DNA from: an uncultured Actinomycetes bacterium
Lineage (GTDB): Bacteria; Actinomycetota; Thermoleophilia; Miltoncostaeales; Miltoncostaeaceae
NCBI GenBank assembly: GCA_937862675.1
Contig: CALMEC010000241.1
Coordinates: forward strand, 1 to 11,408
Direction of reading: 5' to 3'
DNA: 11,408 bases
Both the position numbers and the translations under genes were made by a program. Positions 1 to 6,683 of the stretch are shown here, piece by piece. A model generated the notes under the pieces. It was not told the origin of the DNA. It saw only the letters and a program-made list of their open reading frames with translations, and searched no databases. Position 1 is the stretch's first letter, and every line of letters begins with the position of its first letter.

Positions 1-2
1 CG

Positions 3-650
3 GGCGCCGACGCCGACCAGTACGAGGACTGCCGCATCGTCGGCTTCGTCAACAGCATCCAGTCCTACTGGAAGACCGCCTTCCGCGACGCCGGGGGCAC
101 CTACACGCCGGCGCGCACCAGGTTCTTCCAGGACGCCGTCAACACCGGCTGCGGCGCGGCGTCGGCAGAGATGGGCCCGTTCTACTGTCCCGCCGACAAA
201 TACGTCTACCTGGACCTCGGATTCTTCGACGAGCTGCGCGAGAAGTTCGGGGCCACCGGCGGACCGTTCGCACAGGCGTACGTGCTGGCCCACGAGTACG
301 GTCACCACGTGCAGGACCTGCAGGGCATCCTCGACACGATCGGCAACGACCGCCAGGGACCGCAGTCCAAGGCGGTGCGATCGGAGCTCCAGGCCGACTG
401 CTACGCCGGGGTGTGGTTCCACCACGCCGTGTCGACCGGGACGCTCAACCCGATCACCGAACAGGACATCGCCGACGGCCTGGACGCCGCCGCCCGTGTG
501 GGTGACGATTACATCCAGAAGAGGTTCCAGGGCTCGGTCAATCCGGAGGCGTGGACCCACGGGTCCAGCAAGCAGCGTCAGGAGTGGTTCATGCGTGGCT
601 ACCGGTCGGGCAAGCCGGGCCAGTGCAACACATTCACGGGAACGATCTGA
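3..650 (+). CDS. Neutral zinc metallopeptidase (YpfJ/PF04228 family), 5'-truncated
   Basis: This is the C-terminal ~215 residues of a zinc metallopeptidase; the frame is open to the window's left edge, so the true start lies outside. The visible part carries the family hallmarks in order: FVNSIQSYW near the start, the CGAAS segment, GPFYCPADK followed by VYLDLGFFDEL, then AYVLAHEYGHHVQDLQG, which contains the HExxH zinc site (first His codon at 291). A downstream SELQADCYAG segment probably supplies the third metal ligand (Glu), and the protein ends with the typical HGSSKQRQEWFMRGY block. Several Cys residues in this half fit an exported, disulfide-bearing domain. Members usually have an N-terminal membrane anchor or signal, not visible here. 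Its substrate is unknown for the family. The aminotransferase starts 39 bp downstream on the same strand, so the two may be co-transcribed. Family assignment is firm; physiological role is not known. Confidence 0.93.
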   Translation, partial: GADADQYEDCRIVGFVNSIQSYWKTAFRDAGGTYTPARTRFFQDAVNTGCGAASAEMGPFYCPADKYVYLDLGFFDELREKFGATGGPFAQAYVLAHEYGHHVQDLQGILDTIGNDRQGPQSKAVRSELQADCYAGVWFHHAVSTGTLNPITEQDIADGLDAAARVGDDYIQKRFQGSVNPEAWTHGSSKQRQEWFMRGYRSGKPGQCNTFTGTI

Positions 651-689
651 CCGCGACGTGACGTCGATCCGCCGCCCCGCCGGGCACCG

Positions 690-1883
690 ATGACCCCGCC
701 GCACGAGCGCACGTCCAGTGCGCGCACCGCCGCCATCGAGCCGTTCGAGGTGATGGAGGTCCTGCGGCGCGCCCAGGAGCTCGAGGCCGCCGGGCACGAC
801 GTCATCCACCTCGAGGTGGGCGAACCGGACTTCCCCACCCCGGAGCCCGTCGTCCGCGCCGCGGCCACCGCGCTCGCGTCCGAGCCGATGGGCTACACCC
901 CGGCGCTCGGGCTCCGGACGTTGCGCGAACGCATCACCCGGTACTACGCCACCCGGTTCGGCGTATCCGTCGATCCCGACCGCGTGGTGGTCACCGCCGG
1001 GTCCAGTGCGGGACTCCTCATGGCCCTCGGCTACGTCCTGGACATCGGCGACGAGATCCTGATCGGCGATCCCGGATACCCCTGCAATCGTCACTTCGCC
1101 ACATTCGTGGGCGGACGTCCGAGGCTCGTGCCGACCGACGCGACCACCGGATACCAGGTGACGGCCGACATCCTCCGGAACGCATGGACCCCGGCCACCC
1201 GTGCGGTCATCACGGCCTCGCCGTCAAACCCGACCGGGACGTCGATCCCGGATGCCGGGCTGGACGCCATCGCCGCGCTCTGCCGGGACCGCGGCGCCGA
1301 CCTGATCGCCGACGAGATCTACCAGGGCCTCACCTACGGGCACGAGCCGCACACGATCCTCCGCCACACGGACGATGCGATCGTCGTGAACAGCTTCTCG
1401 AAGTACTTCCAGATGACCGGGTGGCGCATCGGCTGGCTGGTGCTGCCGCACGGCGCCGTCCGCGACATCGAGAAGCTGGCCCAGAACCTCTCCATCTGCG
1501 CTCCCCCCGTGGCCCAGCACGCGGCGCTGGCCGCGTTCGCCCCCGACACGGTCGCCATCCTGGAGGAGCGCCGGAGCGAGCTCGCGGACCGCCGCGACGC
1601 CCTTCTGGCCGCCCTCCCGGACATCGGGTTCGCGGTGAAGGCGGTTCCGGACGGTGCCTTCTACGTCTACTGCGACGTCTCGTCCGTGACCGACGACAGC
1701 TTCGCCTTCGCCGGGCAGATCCTGGACCGGGCACACGTCGCGATCACCCCGGGCCGGGACTTCGGGCTGGCTGCTCCGGAGCGGCACGTGCGCATCGCCT
1801 ACTCACAGCCGATCCCCCGCCTCCTGGAGGCCGTCGAACGCATCCGTCGTGTCCTGGGACCGGGAGTGCGGCCCTCCGGCTGA
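690..1883 (+). CDS. Class I/II PLP-dependent aminotransferase (AspC-like)
   Basis: A complete 397-aa fold-type I aminotransferase, the usual length. Visible motifs: GEPDFPTPEP (residues 44-53), the substrate-loop segment GYTPALGLRTLRE, ASPSNPTGT with the PLP-contacting Asn180, DEIYQGLTY with Asp208 (binds the pyridine N) and Tyr211, NSFSKYFQMTGWRIGW with the Schiff-base Lys238 and Arg246, and HVRIAYS with Arg368, the residue that binds the substrate alpha-carboxylate. All catalytic residues are present, so it should be active, transferring an amino group between an amino acid and a 2-oxo acid in the cytosol. Substrate cannot be read from sequence; aspartate, aromatic, or alanine/valine-type specificities are all possible. 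ATG 690 is the natural start, about 16 residues before the conserved IEPFEVMEVL block; upstream SD is weak, consistent with translation following the metallopeptidase 39 bp upstream. A hairpin follows the stop. Confidence 0.93.
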   Translation: MTPPHERTSSARTAAIEPFEVMEVLRRAQELEAAGHDVIHLEVGEPDFPTPEPVVRAAATALASEPMGYTPALGLRTLRERITRYYATRFGVSVDPDRVVVTAGSSAGLLMALGYVLDIGDEILIGDPGYPCNRHFATFVGGRPRLVPTDATTGYQVTADILRNAWTPATRAVITASPSNPTGTSIPDAGLDAIAALCRDRGADLIADEIYQGLTYGHEPHTILRHTDDAIVVNSFSKYFQMTGWRIGWLVLPHGAVRDIEKLAQNLSICAPPVAQHAALAAFAPDTVAILEERRSELADRRDALLAALPDIGFAVKAVPDGAFYVYCDVSSVTDDSFAFAGQILDRAHVAITPGRDFGLAAPERHVRIAYSQPIPRLLEAVERIRRVLGPGVRPSG

Positions 1884-1892
1884 ACACACCCG

Positions 1893-1910
1893 CGGGCGCG
1901 ACGCCGCCCG
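1893..1910. terminator. Candidate terminator hairpin between convergent genes
   Basis: CGGGCG and CGCCCG form a 6-bp stem around a 6-nt loop, starting 10 bp after the aminotransferase stop. The next gene is convergent (its stop is at 1989), so transcription from both sides should end here. There is no T-run, so it is only a candidate; the rest of 1911-1988 is GC-rich with a loop-less CCCCGCGGGG palindrome at 1960-1969. Confidence 0.35.
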
Positions 1911-1988
1911 GGCCGACCCGCACACCGGGACAACGTCGCGCCGCCACCCGCCCGGAACACCCCGCGGGGCGGGGATCCGCCATGCGGA

Positions 1989-2225
1989 TCAGGTGACGAG
2001 CTGCGCCACCAGCTTCTTGATGGCCTTGACCAGACCGTCCTTGAGCTTGGCGCCGATGTCGCCTCCCCACTTCGACGCCACGACCCCGACGGCGGACACC
2101 AGCAGGGCGACCATGACGACGATGCCGACGTACTCGACCGTCCCCTGGCCGCGCTGATCCGAGGTGAGGCGCCTCCAGCCCTCCATCGCATGCGACGCGC
2201 ACCATCCCATGAACCGGTAGCCCAT
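1989..2225 (-). CDS. Flp/Tad-type (type IVb) pilin-like small protein
   Basis: A 78-aa protein with the architecture of a Flp prepilin. Residues 1-26 are a leader ending in DQRG; the following residues are QGTVEY, which puts Glu31 at +5 and Tyr32 at +6 after the predicted cut at Gly26. This is the signature of Flp pilins processed by a TadV/CpaA-type prepilin peptidase. A single hydrophobic helix follows (about 33-48), then a short Lys/Gly-rich amphipathic tail (KWGGDIGAKLKDGLVKAIKK). ATG 2225 has a strong SD, GGGGAGG, ending 4 nt before it on the minus strand. The protein is a little longer than typical Flp pilins because of the 26-residue leader. The upstream co-oriented gene (2322-2945) has the same N-terminal signature, suggesting a joint unit. 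No Tad ATPase, secretin or peptidase is in the window, so a role in a pilus is inferred from the signal alone. Confidence 0.85.
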   Translation of the reverse strand: MGYRFMGWCASHAMEGWRRLTSDQRGQGTVEYVGIVVMVALLVSAVGVVASKWGGDIGAKLKDGLVKAIKKLVAQLVT

Positions 2226-2321
2226 TGTTCCTCCCCTGTCGTGTGATTGGGCATCTCGATCCTCCGGCGTGCCACCGTCACCGCTCCAGACGCAAACGTG
2301 CCGACTGTGTGCCGGCCGCCA

Positions 2322-2945
2322 TCAGGGGCGTGTCGTCCGGCCGGGGCCGCGGTGAGCGCCGCCACGCGCGGCGCGGGCGAGCCTCCGCAGGACGAAGGTC
2401 CGCCCGCGCGCCACGAGGACGTCCTCCGACAGTCCGCCGAGGTCCTCCATCAGACGCCGGTACGCCGCCTCCGGCTCCATACGCCGCAACGCGCGCACGT
2501 AGTCGCGCAGATCGACGACCAGGGCACGGGCGACGCCGCCCGGATCACGCAGGGCGGCAGCGACATCGCCTCCCCCGCGAAGCACCGCGGCCGGATCGGT
2601 GGCGAGCGCCTCGAGGTCGCCCATGACCGCCCGCCCGAAACCCCGCCCGAACGCGGCACCGCCCAGAGCGACCACCCGTCCGCTCCGCCGGACCCGGCCG
2701 ATCGCCCGCCGCAGCCACCCCGGGCGCGGCGTCGGACGTGCCGCACCGAGATCCTGCAGCGGATCGATGACGTGGTCGAGGGCCCGCGGGACGGACGGCG
2801 CGATCGGCGGAGGTGGGCCCGCCGGCACATGGCTCCGCACCAGCAGGGCGGCGCCCACAAGGAGGATCGCGACGACGAGGACGATCCCGGCGTACTCGGG
2901 TGCGGCCTGTCCCCGCTGGGCACGACGTCCATGGGCACCGAACAT
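2322..2945 (-). CDS. Prepilin-like membrane protein with long C-terminal extension
   Basis: A 207-aa protein. Residues 1-12 form a short basic leader ending RAQRG; the next residues QAAPEY place Glu17 at +5 and Tyr18 at +6, the same prepilin signature as the 78-aa neighbour. A hydrophobic helix spans about 19-38 (AGIVLVVAILLVGAALLV). After a Pro-rich linker (PAGPPPPIAPSVP) comes ~150 residues of Arg/Ala-rich, probably helical sequence that I do not recognise, ending in a basic low-complexity tail. Normal Flp pilins stop soon after the helix, so this is closer in layout to a pseudopilin (TadE/TadF-like) or a minor pilin, but lacks recognisable TadE features. An in-frame TAG lies just upstream of ATG 2945, making this the only sensible start; SD is weak. 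It lies 96 bp upstream of the short pilin on the same strand and is divergent from the coiled-coil gene at 3059. Confidence 0.7.
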   Translation of the reverse strand: MFGAHGRRAQRGQAAPEYAGIVLVVAILLVGAALLVRSHVPAGPPPPIAPSVPRALDHVIDPLQDLGAARPTPRPGWLRRAIGRVRRSGRVVALGGAAFGRGFGRAVMGDLEALATDPAAVLRGGGDVAAALRDPGGVARALVVDLRDYVRALRRMEPEAAYRRLMEDLGGLSEDVLVARGRTFVLRRLARAARGGAHRGPGRTTRP

Positions 2946-2987
2946 CGCCCGACGCTAGGTCCGGCACCCGTGACGCCGTGCGCTCCG

Positions 2988-3016
2988 TTGGTCACAGGTG
3001 CGATTCGTGGTTGAAT
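2988..3016 (+). promoter_or_regulatory. Possible sigma70-like promoter for the coiled-coil gene
   Basis: TTGGTC (2988-2993) and TTGAAT (3011-3016) are separated by 17 bp and stand 42 bp before ATG 3059, in the AT-richest part of the 113-bp divergent intergenic region. A short inverted repeat, GATTC/GAATC, overlaps the -10. Both boxes are imperfect, so this is tentative. I see no clear promoter for the divergent pilin-like gene. Confidence 0.3.
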
Positions 3017-3058
3017 CACGGCTGCGAGCGCCGATCACCTGAAGGTCAGGGGATATCC

Positions 3059-3520
3059 ATGTCACTGCTCTCCGTCATCACCGAGTCCGTCCGTGCGACC
3101 GTCCGGTTCACACGCTCGGGTGTCGACCGCATCCGCCTCGAGGCGAAGCTCCGCGGTCTGGAGCGGCGGAAGAGCCAGGCGCTGCAGGCACTCGGCAGGC
3201 GCGTGCGTACGCTGTCGCTCGCCGGGGATCTCGACGACGAGCGCCTCACGTCCGAGATCGCCGAGGTGGCGGCCGCGGAGATGCGCATCGCGGCGTGCGA
3301 GGCGGAGATCGAGGACATCGGGGCGCAGATCCCGTCCGGCCCGCCCCCCTCACCGCCCTCCGGCGCGGAGCCCTCGGAGGTCGAGTCGACATCCGGTCAC
3401 GACGACGACGATGACGCGGCGAAGGCCGTCGCCGAGGCGGAGGCATCCGCACGATCCGCGAACGCCCCGGCCGATACGCCCCCTGGCCAGACCGCGCCGG
3501 ATCCGCCGTCCGCGGGCTGA
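3059..3520 (+). CDS. Hypothetical coiled-coil protein with acidic disordered tail
   Basis: A 153-aa protein that I do not assign to a named family. The SD AGGGGA (3048-3053) stands 5 nt before ATG 3059, which decides the start although the frame is open further upstream. Residues 1-25 look amphipathic (SLLSVITESVRATVRF), residues 26-90 form heptad-like charged helices (IRLEAKLRGLERRKSQALQ..., then EIAEVAAAEMRIAACEAEIEDIG) typical of a helical-hairpin coiled coil, and from 92 on it is a Pro/Ser/Glu-rich disordered tail with an Asp run (HDDDDD at 114-119) and an Ala/Glu segment. No signal peptide or membrane helix. The fold suggests a scaffold or adaptor rather than an enzyme. It is divergent from the prepilin-like genes and followed, 203 bp on, by the zinc-ribbon pair; whether it works with either is unknown. 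Confidence 0.75.
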   Translation: MSLLSVITESVRATVRFTRSGVDRIRLEAKLRGLERRKSQALQALGRRVRTLSLAGDLDDERLTSEIAEVAAAEMRIAACEAEIEDIGAQIPSGPPPSPPSGAEPSEVESTSGHDDDDDAAKAVAEAEASARSANAPADTPPGQTAPDPPSAG

Positions 3521-3530
3521 CGGGGTTCCC

Positions 3531-3549
3531 GGCACCGTACTCCGGTGTC
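3531..3549 (+). terminator. Candidate terminator hairpin after the coiled-coil gene
   Basis: GGCACCG and CGGTGTC form a 7-bp stem (one G-U pair) around the loop TACTC, beginning 10 bp after the stop of the coiled-coil gene. No T-tract follows. The remaining ~170 bp to the next start is gene-free and holds the possible promoter below. Confidence 0.35.
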
Positions 3550-3657
3550 GTCGCCGTGGACGTCCCACTGCATGTCCCGGCGTCGGACGGCTCCCTCTTC
3601 AGCACCCCGCACGCGACGCCGGAGCACCGGCCGGCCGGGACACCGGGTCCCGGGTGC

Positions 3658-3687
3658 TTCCGCGGTCAGGCGCGAGAGGTGTATCCT
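3658..3687 (+). promoter_or_regulatory. Possible promoter for the zinc-ribbon gene pair
   Basis: TATCCT (3682-3687) fits the actinobacterial TANNNT -10 pattern, and a poor -35 (TTCCGC, 3658-3663) lies 18 bp upstream. The expected transcript would start about 30 nt before ATG 3724, leaving a short leader with the SD GAGG at 3715-3718. The -35 match is weak. Confidence 0.3.
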
Positions 3688-3723
3688 CTGGGTCCGGCCA
3701 CCAGATTTCTCACCGAGGCCTCA

Positions 3724-3972
3724 ATGCGCGTCGAATCCGATCGACAGGGACATCACCGTTCCGAGGCGCCGGCCTGTCACCGCTGTGGAGCCCCGCTCCT
3801 GGAGGAGACGACCATGTGCCCCTTCTGCGAGTGCACCGTCCACCCCGCCGGTGGCGCCGGCGGAAGCGTCCGCAGCCTCCGACGCGTGACCCAGCGGGCC
3901 GCGCTGTCGGTCGGCTTCGTATTCTTCTCCATCGTGGCGATCGTCTGCATGGTCGCCGCATTCGTCATCTGA
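3724..3972 (+). CDS. Small zinc-ribbon protein with C-terminal membrane helix
   Basis: An 82-aa protein. Cys18 and Cys21 (CHRC) and Cys32 and Cys35 (CPFC, plus Cys37) make two knuckles of a short treble/zinc-ribbon motif that should bind one Zn(II). A Gly-rich linker and a basic stretch (VRSLRRVTQR) lead into one hydrophobic helix, about residues 59-82, that runs to the last residue. This predicts a tail-anchored protein with the ribbon in the cytosol. ATG 3724 is chosen because GAGG lies 5 nt upstream and the conserved-looking part begins here, although the frame is open upstream. The next small zinc-ribbon gene begins 42 bp downstream and is probably in the same transcript. I know of no experimentally assigned function; zinc-ribbon-plus-helix proteins occur widely with roles ranging from redox to protein assembly. 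Confidence 0.8.
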   Translation: MRVESDRQGHHRSEAPACHRCGAPLLEETTMCPFCECTVHPAGGAGGSVRSLRRVTQRAALSVGFVFFSIVAIVCMVAAFVI

Positions 3973-4014
3973 CCCCGACGACGTCGGACCCAACTCACAG
4001 GAGACTGCTGACCG

Positions 4015-4188
4015 TTGAACAGTGCGCCCGAAGACCAGCTCTTCCAGATCGGTGACGAGGTCACCGGATCGTTCCGATGCGCGAGCTGCGATCTCCTCGT
4101 GGTGTCGCCCAACGAGAACGACGGCATCCTGGTGCTTCCGGAGTGCCCGCTGTGCGGCTCCGAGGAGTGGCGGAGCGCCCGTCACTGA
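4015..4188 (+). CDS. Tiny zinc-ribbon protein with TTG start
   Basis: A 57-aa protein that is easy to miss because it begins with TTG. An in-frame TGA lies at 4009-4011, so TTG 4015 is the first usable start; AGGAG at 3999-4003 is a good SD though with a long spacer of 11 nt. The product carries FRCASC (Cys22, Cys25) and PECPLCGS (Cys44, Cys47), the CxxC...CxxC pattern of a rubredoxin-like or FmdB-like zinc ribbon, with a conserved-looking beta segment between them (LLVVSPNENDGILVLP). Codon third positions are almost all G or C, supporting real coding. It sits 42 bp after the membrane-anchored zinc-ribbon gene, so the two ribbons may form a pair. Function unknown; metal or nucleic-acid binding or a protein-protein adaptor are possible. 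Confidence 0.8.
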   Translation: MNSAPEDQLFQIGDEVTGSFRCASCDLLVVSPNENDGILVLPECPLCGSEEWRSARH

Positions 4189-4197
4189 GGTGTGACG

Positions 4198-4213
4198 CCG
4201 CCCCCGCGGGCGG
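4198..4213. terminator. Bidirectional terminator-like hairpin
   Basis: CCGCCC and GGGCGG form a perfect 6-bp stem around CCGC. It fills most of the 25 bp between the convergent stops of the zinc-ribbon gene (4188) and the GYD gene (4214), where a shared terminator would be expected. No T-run. Confidence 0.45.
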
Positions 4214-4516
4214 TCAGGACGCCGTGTCGTCCTCCACGAGCGACGAGATGTAGTTGTCCACCGGCAGCGCCCGGAGCACGTCCACGTGGGCGGAGCCACG
4301 GGAGGCGAGGTCGGCCGACAGCCGGGCGATGGCCGTGTCGTCCGGGGCCTCCACGATGCTGAGGAAGTCGTAGGGGCCGAGCAGGGCCCACTGGTCGACG
4401 ACGGTGATCCCCAGCGCCTCGATCTCCCGGTTGACCTCGAAGAGGCGCTCCGGGACAACCTGCAGCGTCTGGATGCCCTGGGGGCTGAGCGTTGTGAGGA
4501 GCAGATACGTCGACAT
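4214..4516 (-). CDS. GYD domain-containing protein
   Basis: A 100-aa protein matching the GYD family (PF08734) along its whole length: STYLLLTTLSPQG at the N-terminus, ERLFEVNREIEALGITVVDQWALLGPYDFLSIVEAPDD in the middle with the family-naming G-x-YD (GPYD), and the C-terminal ALPVDNYI segment. These are small ferredoxin-like alpha/beta-barrel dimer proteins of unknown biochemical role, widespread in bacteria and archaea. ATG 4516 is chosen because the domain begins there and GAGGT lies about 9 nt upstream on the minus strand; the frame is open further upstream but that part has no family similarity. It is divergent from the unknown 110-aa gene across 293 bp. Confidence 0.92.
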   Translation of the reverse strand: MSTYLLLTTLSPQGIQTLQVVPERLFEVNREIEALGITVVDQWALLGPYDFLSIVEAPDDTAIARLSADLASRGSAHVDVLRALPVDNYISSLVEDDTAS

Positions 4517-4686
4517 CGAGCGGTGACCTCGCTGGGAGCGTGAGGTCCACTCTACCGCCCCGCCCCGGCCACCGCGATGCCGACCGCGCCGATCGCACGA
4601 GCAGATCGTCGCCCGCCGGGTCATCGGAGCGCGGTCTCCGGCGGCGAGGCGGGACGGCCGGTGCCGGCGGCGTCGCACGCGAACCT

Positions 4687-4707
4687 GGATCGCGCGTGCC
4701 GCGATCC
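4687..4707. repeat. 8-bp perfect inverted repeat in divergent intergenic region
   Basis: GGATCGCG and CGCGATCC flank a CGTGC spacer. It lies within the otherwise featureless 293-bp divergent region between the GYD gene and the 110-aa gene, about 50 bp before the possible -10 of the latter. It could be an operator or a chance GC-rich palindrome. Confidence 0.35.
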
Positions 4708-4755
4708 CGTGGGACCGGGGCCACCGGAACCGGAGAAAGTTCCGGCCCAGGGCAT

Positions 4756-4761
4756 TAGTCT
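4756..4761 (+). promoter_or_regulatory. Possible -10 element of the 110-aa gene
   Basis: TAGTCT fits the TANNNT -10 pattern, within TTAGTCT, 49 bp before ATG 4810. I see no convincing -35. The AT-richer GAGAAAGTT patch lies just upstream. Confidence 0.25.
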
Positions 4762-4809
4762 GGGTGTACCGCAGACGGCGGATCCCCGTTACCGACAATC
4801 GAGGCACCG

Positions 4810-5142
4810 ATGGCCCCACGCGATTCCGACCCCACGCTGAACCCGCTGCAGGCGGCGTTCCTCACCTACGAGCCTTCGGACCTCGAGGAGGCCATGCTCG
4901 CCTGGGCCAAGGAGCACTGGCCGATGGGTGCACGGGCGATGATCTACAACAAGCAGGAGGGCGACAACCTGATCAGCGGCGCCCAGGGCCTGCGCGACGA
5001 CCAGGCCAAGCTGGCCCTGTCGATCGCGGCGCGCCTGGCGGTCGCCCAGCGCGAGCTGCTCATCCGCACCATCGCCGCCGTCCTTCCCGAGTGGCTCGAG
5101 GAGCGGTACGGACTGACGCCCAAGGACGCCACCGCCGAATAG
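4810..5142 (+). CDS. Conserved-looking hypothetical protein, 110 aa, helical
   Basis: ATG 4810 is preceded by GAGG (4801-4804) with a 5-nt spacer, which fixes the start. The 110-aa product is soluble and almost entirely helical by inspection: an N-terminal NPLQAAFLTYEP segment, a helix rich in aromatic and acidic residues (DLEEAMLAWAKEHWPMGARAM), then a long amphipathic helix (QAKLALSIAARLAVAQRELLIRTIAAVLPEWLEERYG). No cysteines, no signal peptide, no membrane segment, no catalytic motif that I can see. Strong G/C third-position use and a clear SD support a real gene. It is divergent from the GYD gene and ends before a 12-bp inverted repeat. I do not recognise the family and assign no function. 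Confidence 0.75.
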   Translation: MAPRDSDPTLNPLQAAFLTYEPSDLEEAMLAWAKEHWPMGARAMIYNKQEGDNLISGAQGLRDDQAKLALSIAARLAVAQRELLIRTIAAVLPEWLEERYGLTPKDATAE

Positions 5143-5217
5143 CGGGTCTGCAGGTCCGACCGACACGGCGATCCGGGTCGGGCTTCCACCGCGTGACCGG
5201 CGATTGATCGTGTCCCC

Positions 5218-5253
5218 CCTCCGGTTCGGCCGCCACCACGACCGAACCGGAGG
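5218..5253. terminator. 12-bp perfect inverted repeat between convergent genes
   Basis: CCTCCGGTTCGG and CCGAACCGGAGG form a perfect 12-bp stem around a 12-nt loop (5230-5241). It stands 75 bp after the 110-aa gene and about 170 bp beyond the end of the convergent GTPase gene, the place for a shared bidirectional terminator. No T-tract on either side. The rest of 5143-5421 shows nothing else that I can name. Confidence 0.5.
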
Positions 5254-5421
5254 ACGCCGCGCGCTCCGTGTCGCGCAGCCATGGACCACGCCCGGACGAC
5301 GTCCGCCGGCGGCAACCCATCGTCCTCCCCCTCCCGGCCGGGGCGGACCACCGGCCAGAGGGAGGTCACCGATCGCGGCCCTGATCCGGGATCCGTGCCG
5401 ACCACGCCGGCCGGCGAAGGA

Positions 5422-6648
5422 TCAGCCGTGCTCCGCGTGGTCGTGGATCGCGGACGGATCGATGACGCCGGGAAGGGGGTCCTCGAAGGTCGTCCATTCC
5501 CTGGGCCCGAGCGCCATCTCGTCGTCCGTCAGCAGGCAGGCGTCGAGTTCCGCGCGCATGCGCCCCTCGTCGAGGCCCTGCCCGATGAACACGATCCGCT
5601 GACGCCGATCGCCGAACCGGTCGTCCCAGTCGGCCAGGATCCGGTCCCGGTCCTCCGGGTGCTCGGGCCATTGCTCCCGGGGGATGGACGCCCACCACCG
5701 GCCGGTGATCTCGATGGCGCAGGCTCCCCCGGCCTGCGACCAGAGATACACGAACTCGGGATGCACGGCGCTCCAGAAGAACCCCTTCGAGCGGATCACG
5801 CCCTCCCAGTCCCCGTCGTCGGCGAGCGCCGCGAACCGGGCGGGATGGATCGGGGTGCGCGCCTCGTAGACGAAGCTGGTGATGCCGTACTCGTCGGTCT
5901 CGGGGACGTGCTCGCCCGCGAGTTCCGCGATCCACGCCGCCGATTCCTGGGCCGCGTCCATGTCGAACAGACCGGTGTCCATCACCGTCGACAGCGGCAC
6001 GTCGCCGAAGGGCGCGCGGATCACCCGTGCGCGCGTGTTCAGGCGTCGCACGACGGCCTCCACGTGTCCTGCGGCCTCCTCGTCCACCAGGTCCGTCTTC
6101 GACAGGAGGATGACGTCCGCGAACTCGATCTGGTCGACGAGCAGGTCGGCGACCGTGCGCTCGTCGTCCTCGCCGAGCGACTCCCCGCGCTCCTGCAGTG
6201 AGTCGGCGTCGGCGAGATCACGGGGGAAGTTGAGGGCGTCCACCACCGTCACCATCGTGTCCAGACGCGCGACATCGTCCAGGCTCCGCCCGCCCTCGTC
6301 CTCGAACGTGAAGGTCTGGGCCACCGGGAGGGGTTCCGAGATCCCGGTGGACTCGATGAGGAGGTAGTCGAAGCGGTCCTGGCGGGCCAGCCGTGACACC
6401 TCCTCCAGAAGGTCCTCGCGGAGGGTGCAGCAGATGCATCCGTTCGTCATCTCGACGAGCTTCTCGTCGGTCCGGTTGAGCTCGGCCTCCCCTCCGCGGA
6501 CGAGCTCGGCGTCGATGTTGACCTCGCTCATGTCGTTGACGATGACGGCGACGCGGCGGCCCTCGCGGTTGGCGAGGATCCGGTTGAGGAGCGTGGTCTT
6601 CCCTGCGCCGAGAAATCCGGAGAGGACGGTGACGGGGAGTCGGTTCAT
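5422..6648 (-). CDS. COG0523 GTPase metallochaperone (CobW/ZigA-like)
   Basis: A 408-aa G3E-family P-loop GTPase. Walker A is GFLGAGKTT (11-19); the COG0523 metal-binding motif CxCC is Cys71, Cys73, Cys74 in MTNGCICCTLREDL; the switch segment is LIESTGISEP (98-106); SKTD (183-186) stands in place of NKxD for guanine recognition. The C-terminal CobW domain (about 256-378) ends with the conserved MALGPREWTTFEDPLP block, followed by a short His-containing tail (IHDHAEHG). The family uses GTP hydrolysis to deliver metals to client proteins; this subtype resembles ZigA/YciC, used under zinc shortage. ATG 6648 is chosen over an ATG at 6678 because MNRLPVTVLSG is the normal start and GAAGGAA lies 10 nt upstream; the upstream ATG would lie almost on the operator. 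A Fur/Zur-like box at 6684-6702 supports metal control. Zn specificity is inferred, not shown. Confidence 0.93.
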   Translation of the reverse strand: MNRLPVTVLSGFLGAGKTTLLNRILANREGRRVAVIVNDMSEVNIDAELVRGGEAELNRTDEKLVEMTNGCICCTLREDLLEEVSRLARQDRFDYLLIESTGISEPLPVAQTFTFEDEGGRSLDDVARLDTMVTVVDALNFPRDLADADSLQERGESLGEDDERTVADLLVDQIEFADVILLSKTDLVDEEAAGHVEAVVRRLNTRARVIRAPFGDVPLSTVMDTGLFDMDAAQESAAWIAELAGEHVPETDEYGITSFVYEARTPIHPARFAALADDGDWEGVIRSKGFFWSAVHPEFVYLWSQAGGACAIEITGRWWASIPREQWPEHPEDRDRILADWDDRFGDRRQRIVFIGQGLDEGRMRAELDACLLTDDEMALGPREWTTFEDPLPGVIDPSAIHDHAEHG

Positions 6649-6683
6649 CTGTGTGCGGTTCCTTCTCGATGACTGCAATAGAC

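Noticed and set aside
2247..3014. Plus-strand 255-aa frame opposite the prepilin-like gene
   Set aside because: Arg/Pro-rich, no SD or motif, whereas the opposite strand encodes a clear prepilin signature and hydrophobic helix.
6649..6678. Upstream ATG extending the GTPase by ten residues
   Set aside because: The added residues (MQSSRRNRTQ) are not part of the family, the start would lie 5 bp from the operator, and the SD fits ATG 6648.
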